A stretch of DNA of 64,000 nt from Desulfonatronum thiosulfatophilum. Its GTDB lineage: Bacteria; Desulfobacterota; Desulfovibrionia; Desulfovibrionales; Desulfonatronaceae. Under the pieces are notes generated by a model. It searched no databases. It was not told the origin of the DNA and saw only the letters and a list, made by a program, of their open reading frames with translations. The DNA lies in the NCBI RefSeq assembly GCF_900104215.1, contig NZ_FMXO01000010.1, positions 62,001 through 126,000 of the forward strand, given 5' to 3'. The translations under genes and the position numbers were made by a program. How positions within the stretch are numbered: the first letter of the stretch is position 1; every line of letters begins with the position of its first letter. Shown piece by piece: positions 52,719-60,749 of this stretch.

Positions 52719-53288
52719 AGAGGTCCTCCTGTTGTTATCCCCTCGCTGGATTGTGGGTTTGGAGGGGGAAGTTGCGTGTTAAAAGCACTATTTTGATCGT
52801 CGTTGGTCCAATATCACAAAAAAATCAGAATTCGTAAATATTCCTGCCGTCACTGGGACACAGTAAACTGTCGGGAGGGTTTCCCCGTCAAGTACGACAA
52901 CCTTATCCATGTCGGTCGCTTGGCGTTCGGGTGTCGAGAAAATGGAACATCGGCAAACAAAATCAAACACGCCTTGGTTGTCCGAATTGTCTGACCCGGC
53001 AGAAGTGATTCACTTTGTCTGGATATGATTCATTTGATGTGGGATTCGATAGTGCTTTTTTTCACGTAATGCAAGATTTTTCTCTGCGTGATCATTCGGA
53101 TCAGGCCTTCTGATCATTCCTGATCAAAAAATTGATCCTTTAGGGATGCGAATGCCCGATCCGCCAGTATGGCGAATCGGGCATCGTTCGGGAGGAAGCC
53201 TCGACGGCTTGATTGGAATGTCGTTTCGTTCTGCCTAACTAAGTATTACGCGAGGCGAACGAGTCTCAGGCAGTATTCGTAAATCAAT
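52719..53288. other. 570-base intergenic region between the two transporter modules
   Basis: No convincing gene. At 53152-53184 is a strong hairpin (ATGCCCGAT-C-CGCC with GGCG-A-ATCGGGCAT, 13 of 14 pairs) that could end the transcript of module 2. GATCAAAAAATTGATC (about 53122-53137) is a second small palindrome. Several TGATCA-like repeats lie near 53090-53130. The AT-rich part near 52790-52850 may be a promoter for module 1. Confidence 0.6.
53152..53184 (-). terminator. Strong 13-of-14-bp hairpin downstream of transporter copy 2
   Basis: The left arm 53152-53165 and right arm 53171-53184 pair except for one C-A, around the loop AGTAT. No T-run directly follows on the minus strand; a short one is about 20 bases further. 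Hence attenuation or transcript protection is as likely as simple termination. Confidence 0.55.
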
Positions 53289-54755
53289 TTATGGCAGCAA
53301 GACCGGCATCCCCAACAAAGGCCAGATCAGGAGGACGGCCAGGCCCACGACGGCCATGAGCAGGATGCTGGCCGGAATGCCGGCGGCGAAGAACTCGCCG
53401 CTGGTGAACTGCTTGGAGTTGTAGGCTATGGCGTTGGGCGCCGCGCCCACCAGAAGCAGGAATGGCATGCCAGCGGTAACTAGGCATGCGAATACTACGA
53501 CTTCCGGGGCCATGCCCAGATAGGGCGCAACCACCAGGGCCACGGGCAAAGAAATGGCGATGGCGGCCACGTTCATGATGAAGTTGGTCATGACCATCAC
53601 GAAGAAGGCCATGGCCAGGATAAAGACGAACCAGTGCGCGTTCTGGAAAAAGCTCAGCCAGTTGATGGCCAGCCATTCCGCGGCTCCGGTCTGCCAGAGG
53701 CAGAAGCCCATGCTCATGGCGCCGGAGAAGAGCAGGACGATGTTCCAGGGGATGTCCTCCAGGTCCTTGATGTCCAGGATCTTCAGGATAAAGAAGATGA
53801 TTGTGGAAACCAGCAGCACAGCGGCCTTGTTGAACTGAGCCAGGGCCGGGATAAAGGACTGCAGGGAAAGGAAGACGATGACCGAGAGGATGATTCCGCC
53901 GGCAATGTATTCATTTCGCGAGATGGGGCCCATGTCCAGACTGAGTTGTCTGGCCTTCTCCCGCAGGCCGTCAATGTTCGCCTTTTCCGGCCTGAATAGG
54001 ATCATCATCAAACCCCACAGTAGGAAGACCATCAACCAGCCCACGGGGGCCATGTAGTAGCTGAGTTCCAGGAAGGTGATTTCGTTGCCGGTGATCTCGT
54101 TGTAGAAACCAAGGGCCACGATGCCCCGGGCCGCGCCGAGCAAGGAGATGATACTGCCCGCGCCGGCGATGAAGGCCATGCCGATGAACAATCCCTTGCC
54201 GAACTTGGTTGGCTTGTCGCCTTCACCATACAGAGCATAAATGGACAACAGCAGGGGATACATTGTGGCGGCCACCGCGGTGTGCGCCATGACGTGGGTG
54301 AGCAGCGCCGTGACCACGAAACAACCCAGGTAGATCATGGAGGTGCGCTCACCGACAATGGAGAGCATCTTGTAGGCCATGCGCTTGGTGATGCCCACCT
54401 TGGTGAAGACCATGCCGATGACCAGGGAGCCGAAGATGAAGAGCACCGACGGGTCCATGAAATCCTTGAACGCGGCGCTGGCCGGACGGATGAAGAAGAG
54501 AGCCTGGACTACGCCGATGGTCAATCCCGTGATGCCGATGGGCAAGACCTCGAAGACCCACCAGGTGCCGGCCAGCAGGAACAGGGCTATTGCCGCCTTG
54601 CCTTCTCTGGACAGGACGAAGGCCTTTCCCATGGGGTCCAAGGCGTCTGGCCAGGGCGGGGCGTAGTAGACGATGGTGAACAAAAACAGGCCGAGGAAAA
54701 GAAAAAACAGCCTCTTGAAGTCTATTCTGGATGGGGTTGCTTGAATTGCGCTCAC
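53289..54755 (-). CDS. SLC13/DASS-family anion transporter, copy 2
   Basis: A 488-residue paralogue of the protein at 50616-52082; most residues agree by eye and the length is identical. It shares the same altered substrate motifs (AHT and MNV in place of SNT), so the change is ancestral to the duplication. Differences are mostly conservative, in loops such as GLREKARQLSLDMGP. GAAGGAGAAATGGC precedes the GTG start. It follows its own CBS-protein gene with 77 bases between them. Confidence 0.88.
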   Translation of the reverse strand: MSAIQATPSRIDFKRLFFLFLGLFLFTIVYYAPPWPDALDPMGKAFVLSREGKAAIALFLLAGTWWVFEVLPIGITGLTIGVVQALFFIRPASAAFKDFMDPSVLFIFGSLVIGMVFTKVGITKRMAYKMLSIVGERTSMIYLGCFVVTALLTHVMAHTAVAATMYPLLLSIYALYGEGDKPTKFGKGLFIGMAFIAGAGSIISLLGAARGIVALGFYNEITGNEITFLELSYYMAPVGWLMVFLLWGLMMILFRPEKANIDGLREKARQLSLDMGPISRNEYIAGGIILSVIVFLSLQSFIPALAQFNKAAVLLVSTIIFFILKILDIKDLEDIPWNIVLLFSGAMSMGFCLWQTGAAEWLAINWLSFFQNAHWFVFILAMAFFVMVMTNFIMNVAAIAISLPVALVVAPYLGMAPEVVVFACLVTAGMPFLLLVGAAPNAIAYNSKQFTSGEFFAAGIPASILLMAVVGLAVLLIWPLLGMPVLLP

Positions 54756-54832
54756 GCCATTTCTCCTTCAGTAGTGGTTGAGGTAGGTTTTTTGTTCATT
54801 TGGATCAAGTTTGGTCCAAGTCGCCATCATAT

Positions 54833-55396
54833 CTAGCGTGACTTAAGATCACATGCCTGGACGACTTCAGTGAGGGCCGAATAGACATCGGAAAAACGCA
54901 GCAAGCCGACGATGGCCTCGCCGTCCATCACAAACAAGGAGTTGTGACAGGTAGCGACAAAAAGATGGAGCGCGTTATCCATGCGTTCATCTATGCCCAC
55001 CGCCTGATTTGGTTCCGGAGTATTCATGAAGCTTTCCACCTTGACTTCAGCGGCCTTGCGGCACAAATCGTCCAGGGGCTCCTGCCAAAGCCGCAGATCT
55101 TCCTTCATGGACCGCACGACCTGTGGTACGCCGTAACGGAGATCGTCGGCTAAGCTGTCAATTTTGTCGTACTTGGGCTCCAACCCTCGCATCACGTCCA
55201 TGGGCGTCACCTTGCCCAGAATGTTACTGGTCCTGTCCTCCACCAGAAGAATTCTTTGCCTGATCCGGCCGGCGGTAAATTCCTCGTTGGCTTTTTGCAG
55301 GGCAATCATGGCCTCATGAAAAAAAGCTTGTGAAGATATCCGTGGAAAATCAGCCACGGGTCGCATCAGTTTCCGAACAGTCAAATATGAATCCAC
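54833..55396 (-). CDS. CBS-domain protein, copy 2
   Basis: A 187-residue paralogue of the protein at 52164-52718, with the same two CBS modules (LMRPVADFPRISSQAF, then RILLVEDRTSNILGKVTPMDV; and NALHLFVATCHNSLFVMDGEAI). I choose the GTG start at 55396 because CAGGAGGCATCT lies just before it and it aligns with the GTG start of copy 1; an upstream ATG at 55414 is weaker. It lies directly upstream of transporter copy 2 and 53 bases after the pseudo-receiver gene, likely in one transcript. Confidence 0.88.
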   Translation of the reverse strand: MDSYLTVRKLMRPVADFPRISSQAFFHEAMIALQKANEEFTAGRIRQRILLVEDRTSNILGKVTPMDVMRGLEPKYDKIDSLADDLRYGVPQVVRSMKEDLRLWQEPLDDLCRKAAEVKVESFMNTPEPNQAVGIDERMDNALHLFVATCHNSLFVMDGEAIVGLLRFSDVYSALTEVVQACDLKSR

Positions 55397-55449
55397 AGAT
55401 GCCTCCTGTTGCATTCCGGTTTTTGCATTCCGAAATGGTTAGATTGTTG

Positions 55450-55809
55450 TCACTTATGAGCTATTGCCTGTCTGATTTTCGAACAGAGCAGGTCAACGTC
55501 ACAGGGGACGAGAACATCATCAAATGAGCCAATCTTCATCCCGTCGATGGAATATTGCAGGCAATCCGGGTTGGTCATCAGGATGACCTTGGTCTTCGGG
55601 CTGACATCGAGAATCAGTCGCAGCATCTCGAGGCCTTCCCTCCGCAACCCGTCCAGGCCCAGAAGAGCAACGTCGATTTGCTCCTCGTTAAGCAACTGAA
55701 TCAGTTCCTGCCGATCTTCAGCAATACAGACATTGAAGCAGCGTTGCCGCAGGTGGTGGACCAGGTTGTCGCGAAAGAGATGATCAGGCTCAACGACCAA
55801 TAGGCGCAT
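55450..55809 (-). CDS. Degenerate receiver (pseudo-response-regulator)
   Basis: A 119-residue receiver fold with the normal layout (RLLVVEPDHLFRDNL; CIAEDRQELIQLL; IDVALLGLDGLRREGLEML; VILMTNPD). The phosphoacceptor Asp is replaced by Gly in ALLG, the PGMDG loop is changed to LRREG, and the conserved Lys (usually KPF) is Val-Pro. The Thr of LMTN is kept. It therefore cannot be phosphorylated at the usual site and may act as a scaffold or ligand-binding regulator. It is the first gene after the sigma-54 promoter. The start ATG at 55809 follows TGGAG. Confidence 0.8.
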   Translation of the reverse strand: MRLLVVEPDHLFRDNLVHHLRQRCFNVCIAEDRQELIQLLNEEQIDVALLGLDGLRREGLEMLRLILDVSPKTKVILMTNPDCLQYSIDGMKIGSFDDVLVPCDVDLLCSKIRQAIAHK

Positions 55810-55874
55810 GGATGCTCCACTCCAGGGACAAGAAGTTGCGCAAAAGTGCACTTGCCCGGATATATGAGCCATAG

Positions 55875-55889
55875 GCAATTCATGTGCCA
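55875..55889 (-). promoter_or_regulatory. Sigma-54 promoter (-24/-12 elements)
   Basis: The minus strand reads TTGGCACATGAATTGCC: TGGCAC and TTGC separated by five bases, the exact spacing and near-perfect consensus for RpoN promoters. It faces the pseudo-receiver gene; the transcript would start near 55863, about 55 bases before its ATG. A sigma-54 activator gene is at 58251. Confidence 0.85.
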
Positions 55890-56024
55890 AATGTAACGAT
55901 TAATTAAAACAGATAGTTGTGGATTGTGGTAGGCGTGAAGAATTCATTTTGAAACAAAATGAATCAAATTTTGCGTTTCAATTTGAAACACAATGAGGCG
56001 GGTAGTTCACAGGTGAAGGGGATG

Positions 56025-56396
56025 CTAAACGGGGCGCTGGATGTCCCCGGAGGAGAGGCGCGAATCGGCGAAGCGCCGCAGCGCCCAATGATAATCGCCG
56101 ATGACCGAATCGATGATTTTAATATGCTTCCAGGTCAGATAGTCGTAGTATTCTTGTTCTATGCCGCCGCAGATCATGACGGTGATTTTCTCCGTTAGAA
56201 GCAATCGGCATAGATTTTCAGCGGATGACTGCGGCAAAACGAGTGTTCTTTCATTGGAGATTGCGCCATCAGCGGATACCTCGGCGAGAAAAAGGCCTAA
56301 TGCGAGGTCGAATCGGGGAGCGACGTCATCCTCGTGCAGGACGATCAGTATCTTTCCGCTGGAAGAAGGCGTTATTTGATGATCTGTTTTTTTCAT
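56025..56396 (-). CDS. Dinitrogenase FeMo-cofactor biosynthesis-like domain protein (NifX/NifB-type)
   Basis: A 123-residue protein with the NifX/NafY-type fold (KILIVLHEDDVAPRFDLALGLFLAEV, later ICGGIEQEYYDYLTW, and VIGDYHWAL). The domain binds iron-molybdenum cofactor precursors or other metal clusters. Many stand-alone copies exist in sulfate reducers without nitrogenase, in which the role is unknown. No other nif genes are in the window. An inverted repeat lies upstream (56437-56472). It has no clear relation to the flanking two-component genes, but lies between them. Confidence 0.85.
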   Translation of the reverse strand: MKKTDHQITPSSSGKILIVLHEDDVAPRFDLALGLFLAEVSADGAISNERTLVLPQSSAENLCRLLLTEKITVMICGGIEQEYYDYLTWKHIKIIDSVIGDYHWALRRFADSRLSSGDIQRPV

Positions 56397-56436
56397 TTAC
56401 TGCCTGAGAAGCAACCTTAGTTGCTTTCTGGGGATT

Positions 56437-56472
56437 GGATTATCCGTGAGTAGCATGAAACAGAGATAATCC
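56437..56472. promoter_or_regulatory. Spaced inverted repeat GGATTATC / GATAATCC upstream of the NifX-like gene
   Basis: GGATTATCC at 56437-56445 and GATAATCC at 56465-56472 are inverted copies 19 bases apart. It lies about 40 bases before the NifX-like start, a plausible operator for a dimeric regulator. Function unproven. Confidence 0.45.
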
Positions 56473-56564
56473 GTCTTATCGAGCAGAGCTTGGTCAGGTA
56501 CGCCAACCTCGCTCTGCCCGTTGTCCCTAGAATGCTCTACACCGATAATGTCGGCGTACGTCAA

Positions 56565-56996
56565 TCAACCTCGACGCGATGTGATTTCCCTGGCTTCGGC
56601 CTCGCGAATTTTTTCTTCACGGTCGCGTTTTATTTTTTCCGCTTGTTTGACTTTCTCCACCAGATCTTCGATTTCCGCGGGCTTCATCAGATAATCGAAG
56701 GCCCCAAGCTTCATGCCGTCGATGGCTGATTCGACGGTGGCATGGGCCGTGAGCATGATGACCTCGATCAGGGGGAAACGGTTCTTGATTTCCTTCAGTG
56801 TCGCGATTCCGTCCATGCCTGGCATTTTCACGTCCAGAACGACAATGTCAATGTCGTGATGCTGGTCAAGTTGGTCCAGAGCCTCTTGACCGCTGTTGGC
56901 CGTAAAAATTTCAAAATCGCGTTTGGAGAGACGTTTGACCATTGTCTCGATGAATGGGACTTCGTCGTCGACAAGAAGAACTTTTGCCAGTGACAT
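56565..56996 (-). CDS. Single-domain response regulator
   Basis: A 143-residue receiver. It has the acidic pair DD in LLVDDE, phosphoacceptor Asp in VVLDVKMPGMDG, Thr in MLTAHAT and Lys in YLMKPAEIEDL. The C-terminus is a charged helix (KRDREEKIREAEAREI) with no DNA-binding domain. The ATG at 56996 follows CCCGGAGG. It follows the histidine kinase gene at 57129-58142 on the same strand, and is its most likely partner. A 7-bp inverted repeat at 57054-57072 lies in the spacer. Confidence 0.9.
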   Translation of the reverse strand: MSLAKVLLVDDEVPFIETMVKRLSKRDFEIFTANSGQEALDQLDQHHDIDIVVLDVKMPGMDGIATLKEIKNRFPLIEVIMLTAHATVESAIDGMKLGAFDYLMKPAEIEDLVEKVKQAEKIKRDREEKIREAEAREITSRRG

Positions 56997-57053
56997 ATCA
57001 GCCTCCGGGTTGATGTTTGATATCATAAGATATTTGCATAGGGCCATAGTCAA

Positions 57054-57072
57054 TTACCCCCTAAAGGGGTAA
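57054..57072. promoter_or_regulatory. 7-bp perfect inverted repeat TTACCCC / GGGGTAA
   Basis: TTACCCC (57054-57060) and GGGGTAA (57066-57072) are perfectly inverted around CTAAA. It lies between the kinase gene and the receiver gene, 58 bases before the receiver start. It could be an operator or a weak transcript end. Confidence 0.4.
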
Positions 57073-57128
57073 ATAAATGGGTGAACCTGCATGTTCTTCG
57101 GGCAACGTCCTTTGCATGCGTCACCTGC

Positions 57129-58142
57129 TCAAGACAAATTCTGCTTTTGTTCGACATTGGTCAAGGGCAGGCGGACGACGAAGAGGGAGCCGGCGTCGAC
57201 TTGGCTTATTACCTTAATTTCGCCGCCCATGTTGTTGATGATGGTGTAGCAGATGGACAATCCGAGGCCTGTTCCCTTGCCGACGGCCTTCGTCGTAAAA
57301 AAAGGGTCGAAAATGCGGGAGAGGTTGGCCTTGGGGATGCCCACGCCGGTATCCGCGAAATGTACCTCGGCGATGTTGTTAATCTGGCTGGAGGTTGAGG
57401 TTATGGTAAGGATTCCGCCTTTCTCCTCCATGGCGTCAAGAGCGTTGTTGATCAGGTTGAGGCAAACTTGTTGCATTTCCGAGGTTGAGGCGGGTATGGC
57501 CGGGAGGTTCTGGTCAAGGTTCAGTTCAATCCGGCAATTGGCGTAGAGAGCTCTTTTTTCGGACAACGCAGACACTTCTTCAATCAAGGAATTCAAATGA
57601 ACGTCTTCCACCCGCAAATTCGATTTACGGGCAAAGCTGAGCATCTTGTGGGTAATGTCCCGGCAGCGGGAGCCCTGGTTGCGGATCTGGGCCAAGGCAC
57701 GGAGCAATTCCTCGAAATTTGAGGATTTCGCCAGTTCTTTGTCTTCCTGGAGCAGATCCTCCATCCAGCCGGCTTCCTCGACCATGATGGCAACGGGGTT
57801 GTTGATCTCATGAGCGATGCCCGCGGCCATCTCGCCAATGGAAGCCATTTTTCCCGTCTCGATGACTTGCTCGTTGATGTTCTGCATGGCCAGGAGGTCG
57901 CGCAGGTGCTCCCCGGCCAGTGCTCTGTGCAGCAAGAATGCCGCTGTTCCAATTCCCGCGAACCCCAGAGTGACCAGTCCGGCCATGAGGATGTGCGGCG
58001 AGATTCCGCCATACGTCGTCACGGATTCACTGGAGCCCAGGGATAGCCAGAAAAGCGCCATGGCACCTAAGTAGGACAACAATACAAGACCTAGGGAGAC
58101 GAACAAGGTTGTGTTGCTGTGCCGTGACGGTTGGGCGGACAT
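57129..58142 (-). CDS. Sensor histidine kinase
   Basis: A 337-residue membrane kinase. Two membrane segments (residues about 14-34 and 52-76) enclose a very short external loop, so it may sense inside or within the membrane. The dimerisation and phosphoacceptor block is [12 protein letters not shown], followed by N-box [17 protein letters not shown] and GTGLGLS of the catalytic ATPase domain. There is no PAS or HAMP domain in between. The ATG at 58142 has CCAGGAAAT before it. It diverges from the sigma-54 activator gene 108 bases away. Confidence 0.92.
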   Translation of the reverse strand: MSAQPSRHSNTTLFVSLGLVLLSYLGAMALFWLSLGSSESVTTYGGISPHILMAGLVTLGFAGIGTAAFLLHRALAGEHLRDLLAMQNINEQVIETGKMASIGEMAAGIAHEINNPVAIMVEEAGWMEDLLQEDKELAKSSNFEELLRALAQIRNQGSRCRDITHKMLSFARKSNLRVEDVHLNSLIEEVSALSEKRALYANCRIELNLDQNLPAIPASTSEMQQVCLNLINNALDAMEEKGGILTITSTSSQINNIAEVHFADTGVGIPKANLSRIFDPFFTTKAVGKGTGLGLSICYTIINNMGGEIKVISQVDAGSLFVVRLPLTNVEQKQNLS

Positions 58143-58250
58143 GAATATTTCCTGGTAATATTTTTCTTGCAGGCAAGGTATCATTGCTTTTATCCTTGAG
58201 TGGTTGTTTATTCAAGTGTCTACATGCTGAACTTATAATGGAGTGCTGTC

Positions 58251-59687
58251 TTGTCGGAAGTTCATGGACTGTTTTCAAGTGCTGTTTCGTTTCAGAAAAT
58301 TTTGGATGAAATTCCCATGGGCGCCATGCTGCTGGACTCGGACCGGAGGATTGTCGCCGTGAACCGGGCCCTGGAAGCCATGACCGGATTTGTCCGCGGG
58401 GATGCGTGCGGGATTCGTTGCGCGAACATTTTACGCAATGCCGTCTGTATCGAAAATTGTCCGGTGGAGAAGGGTCATTTCGACCTGGAATCGGAACCAT
58501 GCTGCCTGGACGGCAACATCATCAACAGGGATCGACAGAAGGTGCCGGTGCGGATCACCGTGGCGCCGGTGACGGATGTGCAGGGAGCTTGTTGCGGCTA
58601 TTTGGAAACAGTGGAAAATCTGCAGCAGGTCGAAGGGTGGGCCTGGAAAGCCGAGAATGCTTACCGTTTTGGACATCTCATTGGCAACAGCCCGCAAATG
58701 TCCAAAATATTTCAGGCCATGCCCATGATCGGGCTGACCGATTCGACTGTCTTGATTACCGGCGAAACGGGAACCGGGAAGGATATTATCGCCGAGGCGA
58801 TCCATTTGGCCTCGGATCGTTCCAAAGGGCCGTTCATCAAGGTCAATTGTGGAGCATTGCCGGAAACGCTTTTGGAATCCGAACTGTTCGGCCACCAGAA
58901 AGGCGCTTTTACTGGAGCTGGAGAAAACAAGCCCGGTCGGTTCAAGCTGGCGCACAACGGCACCTTGTTCCTTACGGAAATCGGCGATCTGCCCCTGGGG
59001 CTGCAAACCAAGCTGCTGATGTTTCTGGACGACAAGACCGTCTTCCCCCTGGGCAGCACTCAGGGGATCAAGGTCAACGTGCGGGTCATTGCCGCCACCT
59101 TGCGCGATCTGGAAACCATGGTTCAGGTTGGACAGTTTCGCAGCGATCTGCTTTTCCGGCTGAACGTGATCCGCATCCACCTCCCGCCATTGCGGGACAG
59201 GACAGGAGACGTCCTTCTTCTGCTGGATCAACTGCTGCGCACACTCTCGGAGCATGCCCACAAGAAAATCACAGGCTATTCCCCTGAAGCCCTGGAGCTT
59301 CTGCTGGAATACAGCTATCCCGGCAACGTTCGGGAACTGAAGAATATTGTTGAATATGCCGTAACATTTTGCGGAGCCGGAAAGGTGCAGCTTGCGCACC
59401 TGCCGGACTATCTGCGCCTGGAGCATGCTCGCGGTATAGGTAACACATCATCGCCTCTTCAGGAGTTTACGCCCGCTAAACAGGCTGAAAATCCGGAACG
59501 AGTCCTCCCGCATATTGTCTCAGAGGTCCCCTTGTCTTCCGGGACGACCTGGAAGGACATGGAGAAGCAGATGATTTTGGACGCCTTGAAGCAGGCCAAG
59601 GGCAAGCGCAGTCAGGCCGCGGACGCCTTGGGCTGGGGAAGAAGCACGTTGTGGCGCAAGATGAAGGCCCTTGGGTTGGACACATAA
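58251..59687 (+). CDS. Sigma-54-dependent activator with Cys-rich PAS domain and altered Walker B
   Basis: A 478-residue enhancer-binding protein. The N-terminal PAS domain (about 10-125) holds six cysteines: C53, C57, C66, C70, C84 and C85, a pattern suited to metal or Fe-S/redox sensing. The AAA+ domain has Walker A GETGTGKD and GAFTGA, which contacts sigma-54, and the Arg-finger region RSDLLFRLNVIRIHLPPLRDR. Walker B is LFLTE instead of LFLDE (Thr at 242), and sensor I reads ATLRDL instead of ATNRDL. A Fis-type helix-turn-helix ends the protein (RSQAADALGWGRSTLWRKMKAL). It starts at TTG 58251. Promoter binding and sigma-54 contact look intact, while ATP hydrolysis may be impaired. Confidence 0.92.
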   Translation: MSEVHGLFSSAVSFQKILDEIPMGAMLLDSDRRIVAVNRALEAMTGFVRGDACGIRCANILRNAVCIENCPVEKGHFDLESEPCCLDGNIINRDRQKVPVRITVAPVTDVQGACCGYLETVENLQQVEGWAWKAENAYRFGHLIGNSPQMSKIFQAMPMIGLTDSTVLITGETGTGKDIIAEAIHLASDRSKGPFIKVNCGALPETLLESELFGHQKGAFTGAGENKPGRFKLAHNGTLFLTEIGDLPLGLQTKLLMFLDDKTVFPLGSTQGIKVNVRVIAATLRDLETMVQVGQFRSDLLFRLNVIRIHLPPLRDRTGDVLLLLDQLLRTLSEHAHKKITGYSPEALELLLEYSYPGNVRELKNIVEYAVTFCGAGKVQLAHLPDYLRLEHARGIGNTSSPLQEFTPAKQAENPERVLPHIVSEVPLSSGTTWKDMEKQMILDALKQAKGKRSQAADALGWGRSTLWRKMKALGLDT

Positions 59688-59743
59688 GTCTATGTTCGGG
59701 ACTCGTATATGCAGGCTTTAAGATTGCATTTAAAGGGGGCGAA

Positions 59744-60145
59744 GTGGCGGAGAAGATGAGGATTCTGTTTGTCGATGATGAAGTCGCGTATTTGTCGACC
59801 ATCATCAAGCGCCTGAAGAGCAGGGGATACCAGGTTCATGGGGCCGCAAGCGGTGCCGAGGCTTTGGAATATTTGCATCTGCATGACGTGGACGTGGTTG
59901 TCATGGATGTGAAAATGCCCGGCATGGACGGATTGAGCGTACTGCGGGAGATGAAACGGAGTTGGCCTCTGATGGAGGTCATCATGCTCACGGGACATGC
60001 CTCGGTCGAATCAGGCATTCAGGGCATGGAAATGGGCGCCTTCGACTACGTGATGAAGCCAGCCCGCTTGGAAGAACTGCTGCAGAAGCTGCAACAGGCG
60101 TACGAACGCCGCTCCTTGGCAATCGCACAATCCGTGGCATTGTGA
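59744..60145 (+). CDS. Single-domain response regulator
   Basis: A 133-residue receiver, complete: DD in LFVDDE, Asp in VVVMDVKMPGMDG, Thr in MLTGHASVE and Lys in YVMKPARLEEL. It closely resembles the receiver at 56565-56996 in sequence and layout, so the two arose by duplication. I choose GTG at 59744 with AAGGGGG upstream; an ATG four codons on is also possible. It lies 56 bases after the sigma-54 activator gene. A perfect terminator follows at 60205-60240. Confidence 0.9.
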   Translation: MAEKMRILFVDDEVAYLSTIIKRLKSRGYQVHGAASGAEALEYLHLHDVDVVVMDVKMPGMDGLSVLREMKRSWPLMEVIMLTGHASVESGIQGMEMGAFDYVMKPARLEELLQKLQQAYERRSLAIAQSVAL

Positions 60146-60204
60146 ACGTTTCGCCAATCCGGCTCGCGTTCTCATGAACTTGTGGTTCTCTTTATGAAAA
60201 GAAC

Positions 60205-60240
60205 AAAGCCGGCCTCGCCATTTAGTAGAGGCCGGCTTTT
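60205..60240. terminator. Perfect 12-bp hairpin terminator
   Basis: AAAGCCGGCCTC (60205-60216) pairs with GAGGCCGGCTTT (60228-60239), and the stem ends in a T-run on the plus strand and an A-run on the other, so it can stop transcription from both sides. It separates the receiver gene from the convergent DsrC-like gene. Confidence 0.93.
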
Positions 60241-60302
60241 GCGTTGAGCGGCTCAGGCATTCAAATTCCAATTGAGCCTTTGGTTCCCGGAGGAATCAAC
60301 GG

Positions 60303-60665
60303 TTATTGCATTGAGATAAGCCGATAGAATTCGTGATTGCGGTCGTCCGCCTCGGAGACGACATTTTCAGGCTTTGGAAGGCCGGCGGCTTTCCATGCCA
60401 ACAACGGATCCAGAAATTCCTCTCGAACGCATTCCTTGGGCTGGTTCAATTTCTTGCAGACAGCATGAAGAATCGGGAAGGAATTGAATTTCTTGTAATG
60501 CTCACGCATGAACTGGAGTATGGACAGGGTCTGCTCGTTGAGCTCCGGCCCGTTGTGATGCTTGAGAATCGCCCGAGCGACATCCTCGTTCCAGCACTCC
60601 GGGTCCAGCAAAAAACCATCCTGATCCACTTCACAACTTTTTCCACCAAAATCAAGCTGGGTCAT
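60303..60665 (-). CDS. DsrC/TusE-family protein lacking the C-terminal redox cysteines
   Basis: A 120-residue DsrC-like protein. KSCEVDQDGFLLDPECWNEDVA matches the start of DsrC and TusE, and FMREHYKKFNSFPILHAVCK the centre. True DsrC ends in a flexible arm with two conserved Cys (the last residue-but-one region and one 10 residues before), which carry the trisulfide to DsrAB and DsrMKJOP. Here the region reads WKAAGLPKPENVV and continues 18 residues (NHEFYRLISMQ) with no Cys at all. It therefore belongs with the cysteine-less paralogues thought to be regulatory. It lies just after a signalling and anion-transport cluster. Confidence 0.88.
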   Translation of the reverse strand: MTQLDFGGKSCEVDQDGFLLDPECWNEDVARAILKHHNGPELNEQTLSILQFMREHYKKFNSFPILHAVCKKLNQPKECVREEFLDPLLAWKAAGLPKPENVVSEADDRNHEFYRLISMQ

Positions 60666-60749
60666 ACGCGTCTCCTTGTCGTCTTCATGTTGGTTGGCTT
60701 TCTTCCTATACTTAATAGAAGATTAAAACCAGGTGAAAAGGCGTCAAGC

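Noticed and set aside
56025-56396. Nitrogen-fixation gene cluster
   Set aside because: Only one NifX/NifB-like domain is present; no nifHDK or nifEN genes are visible.
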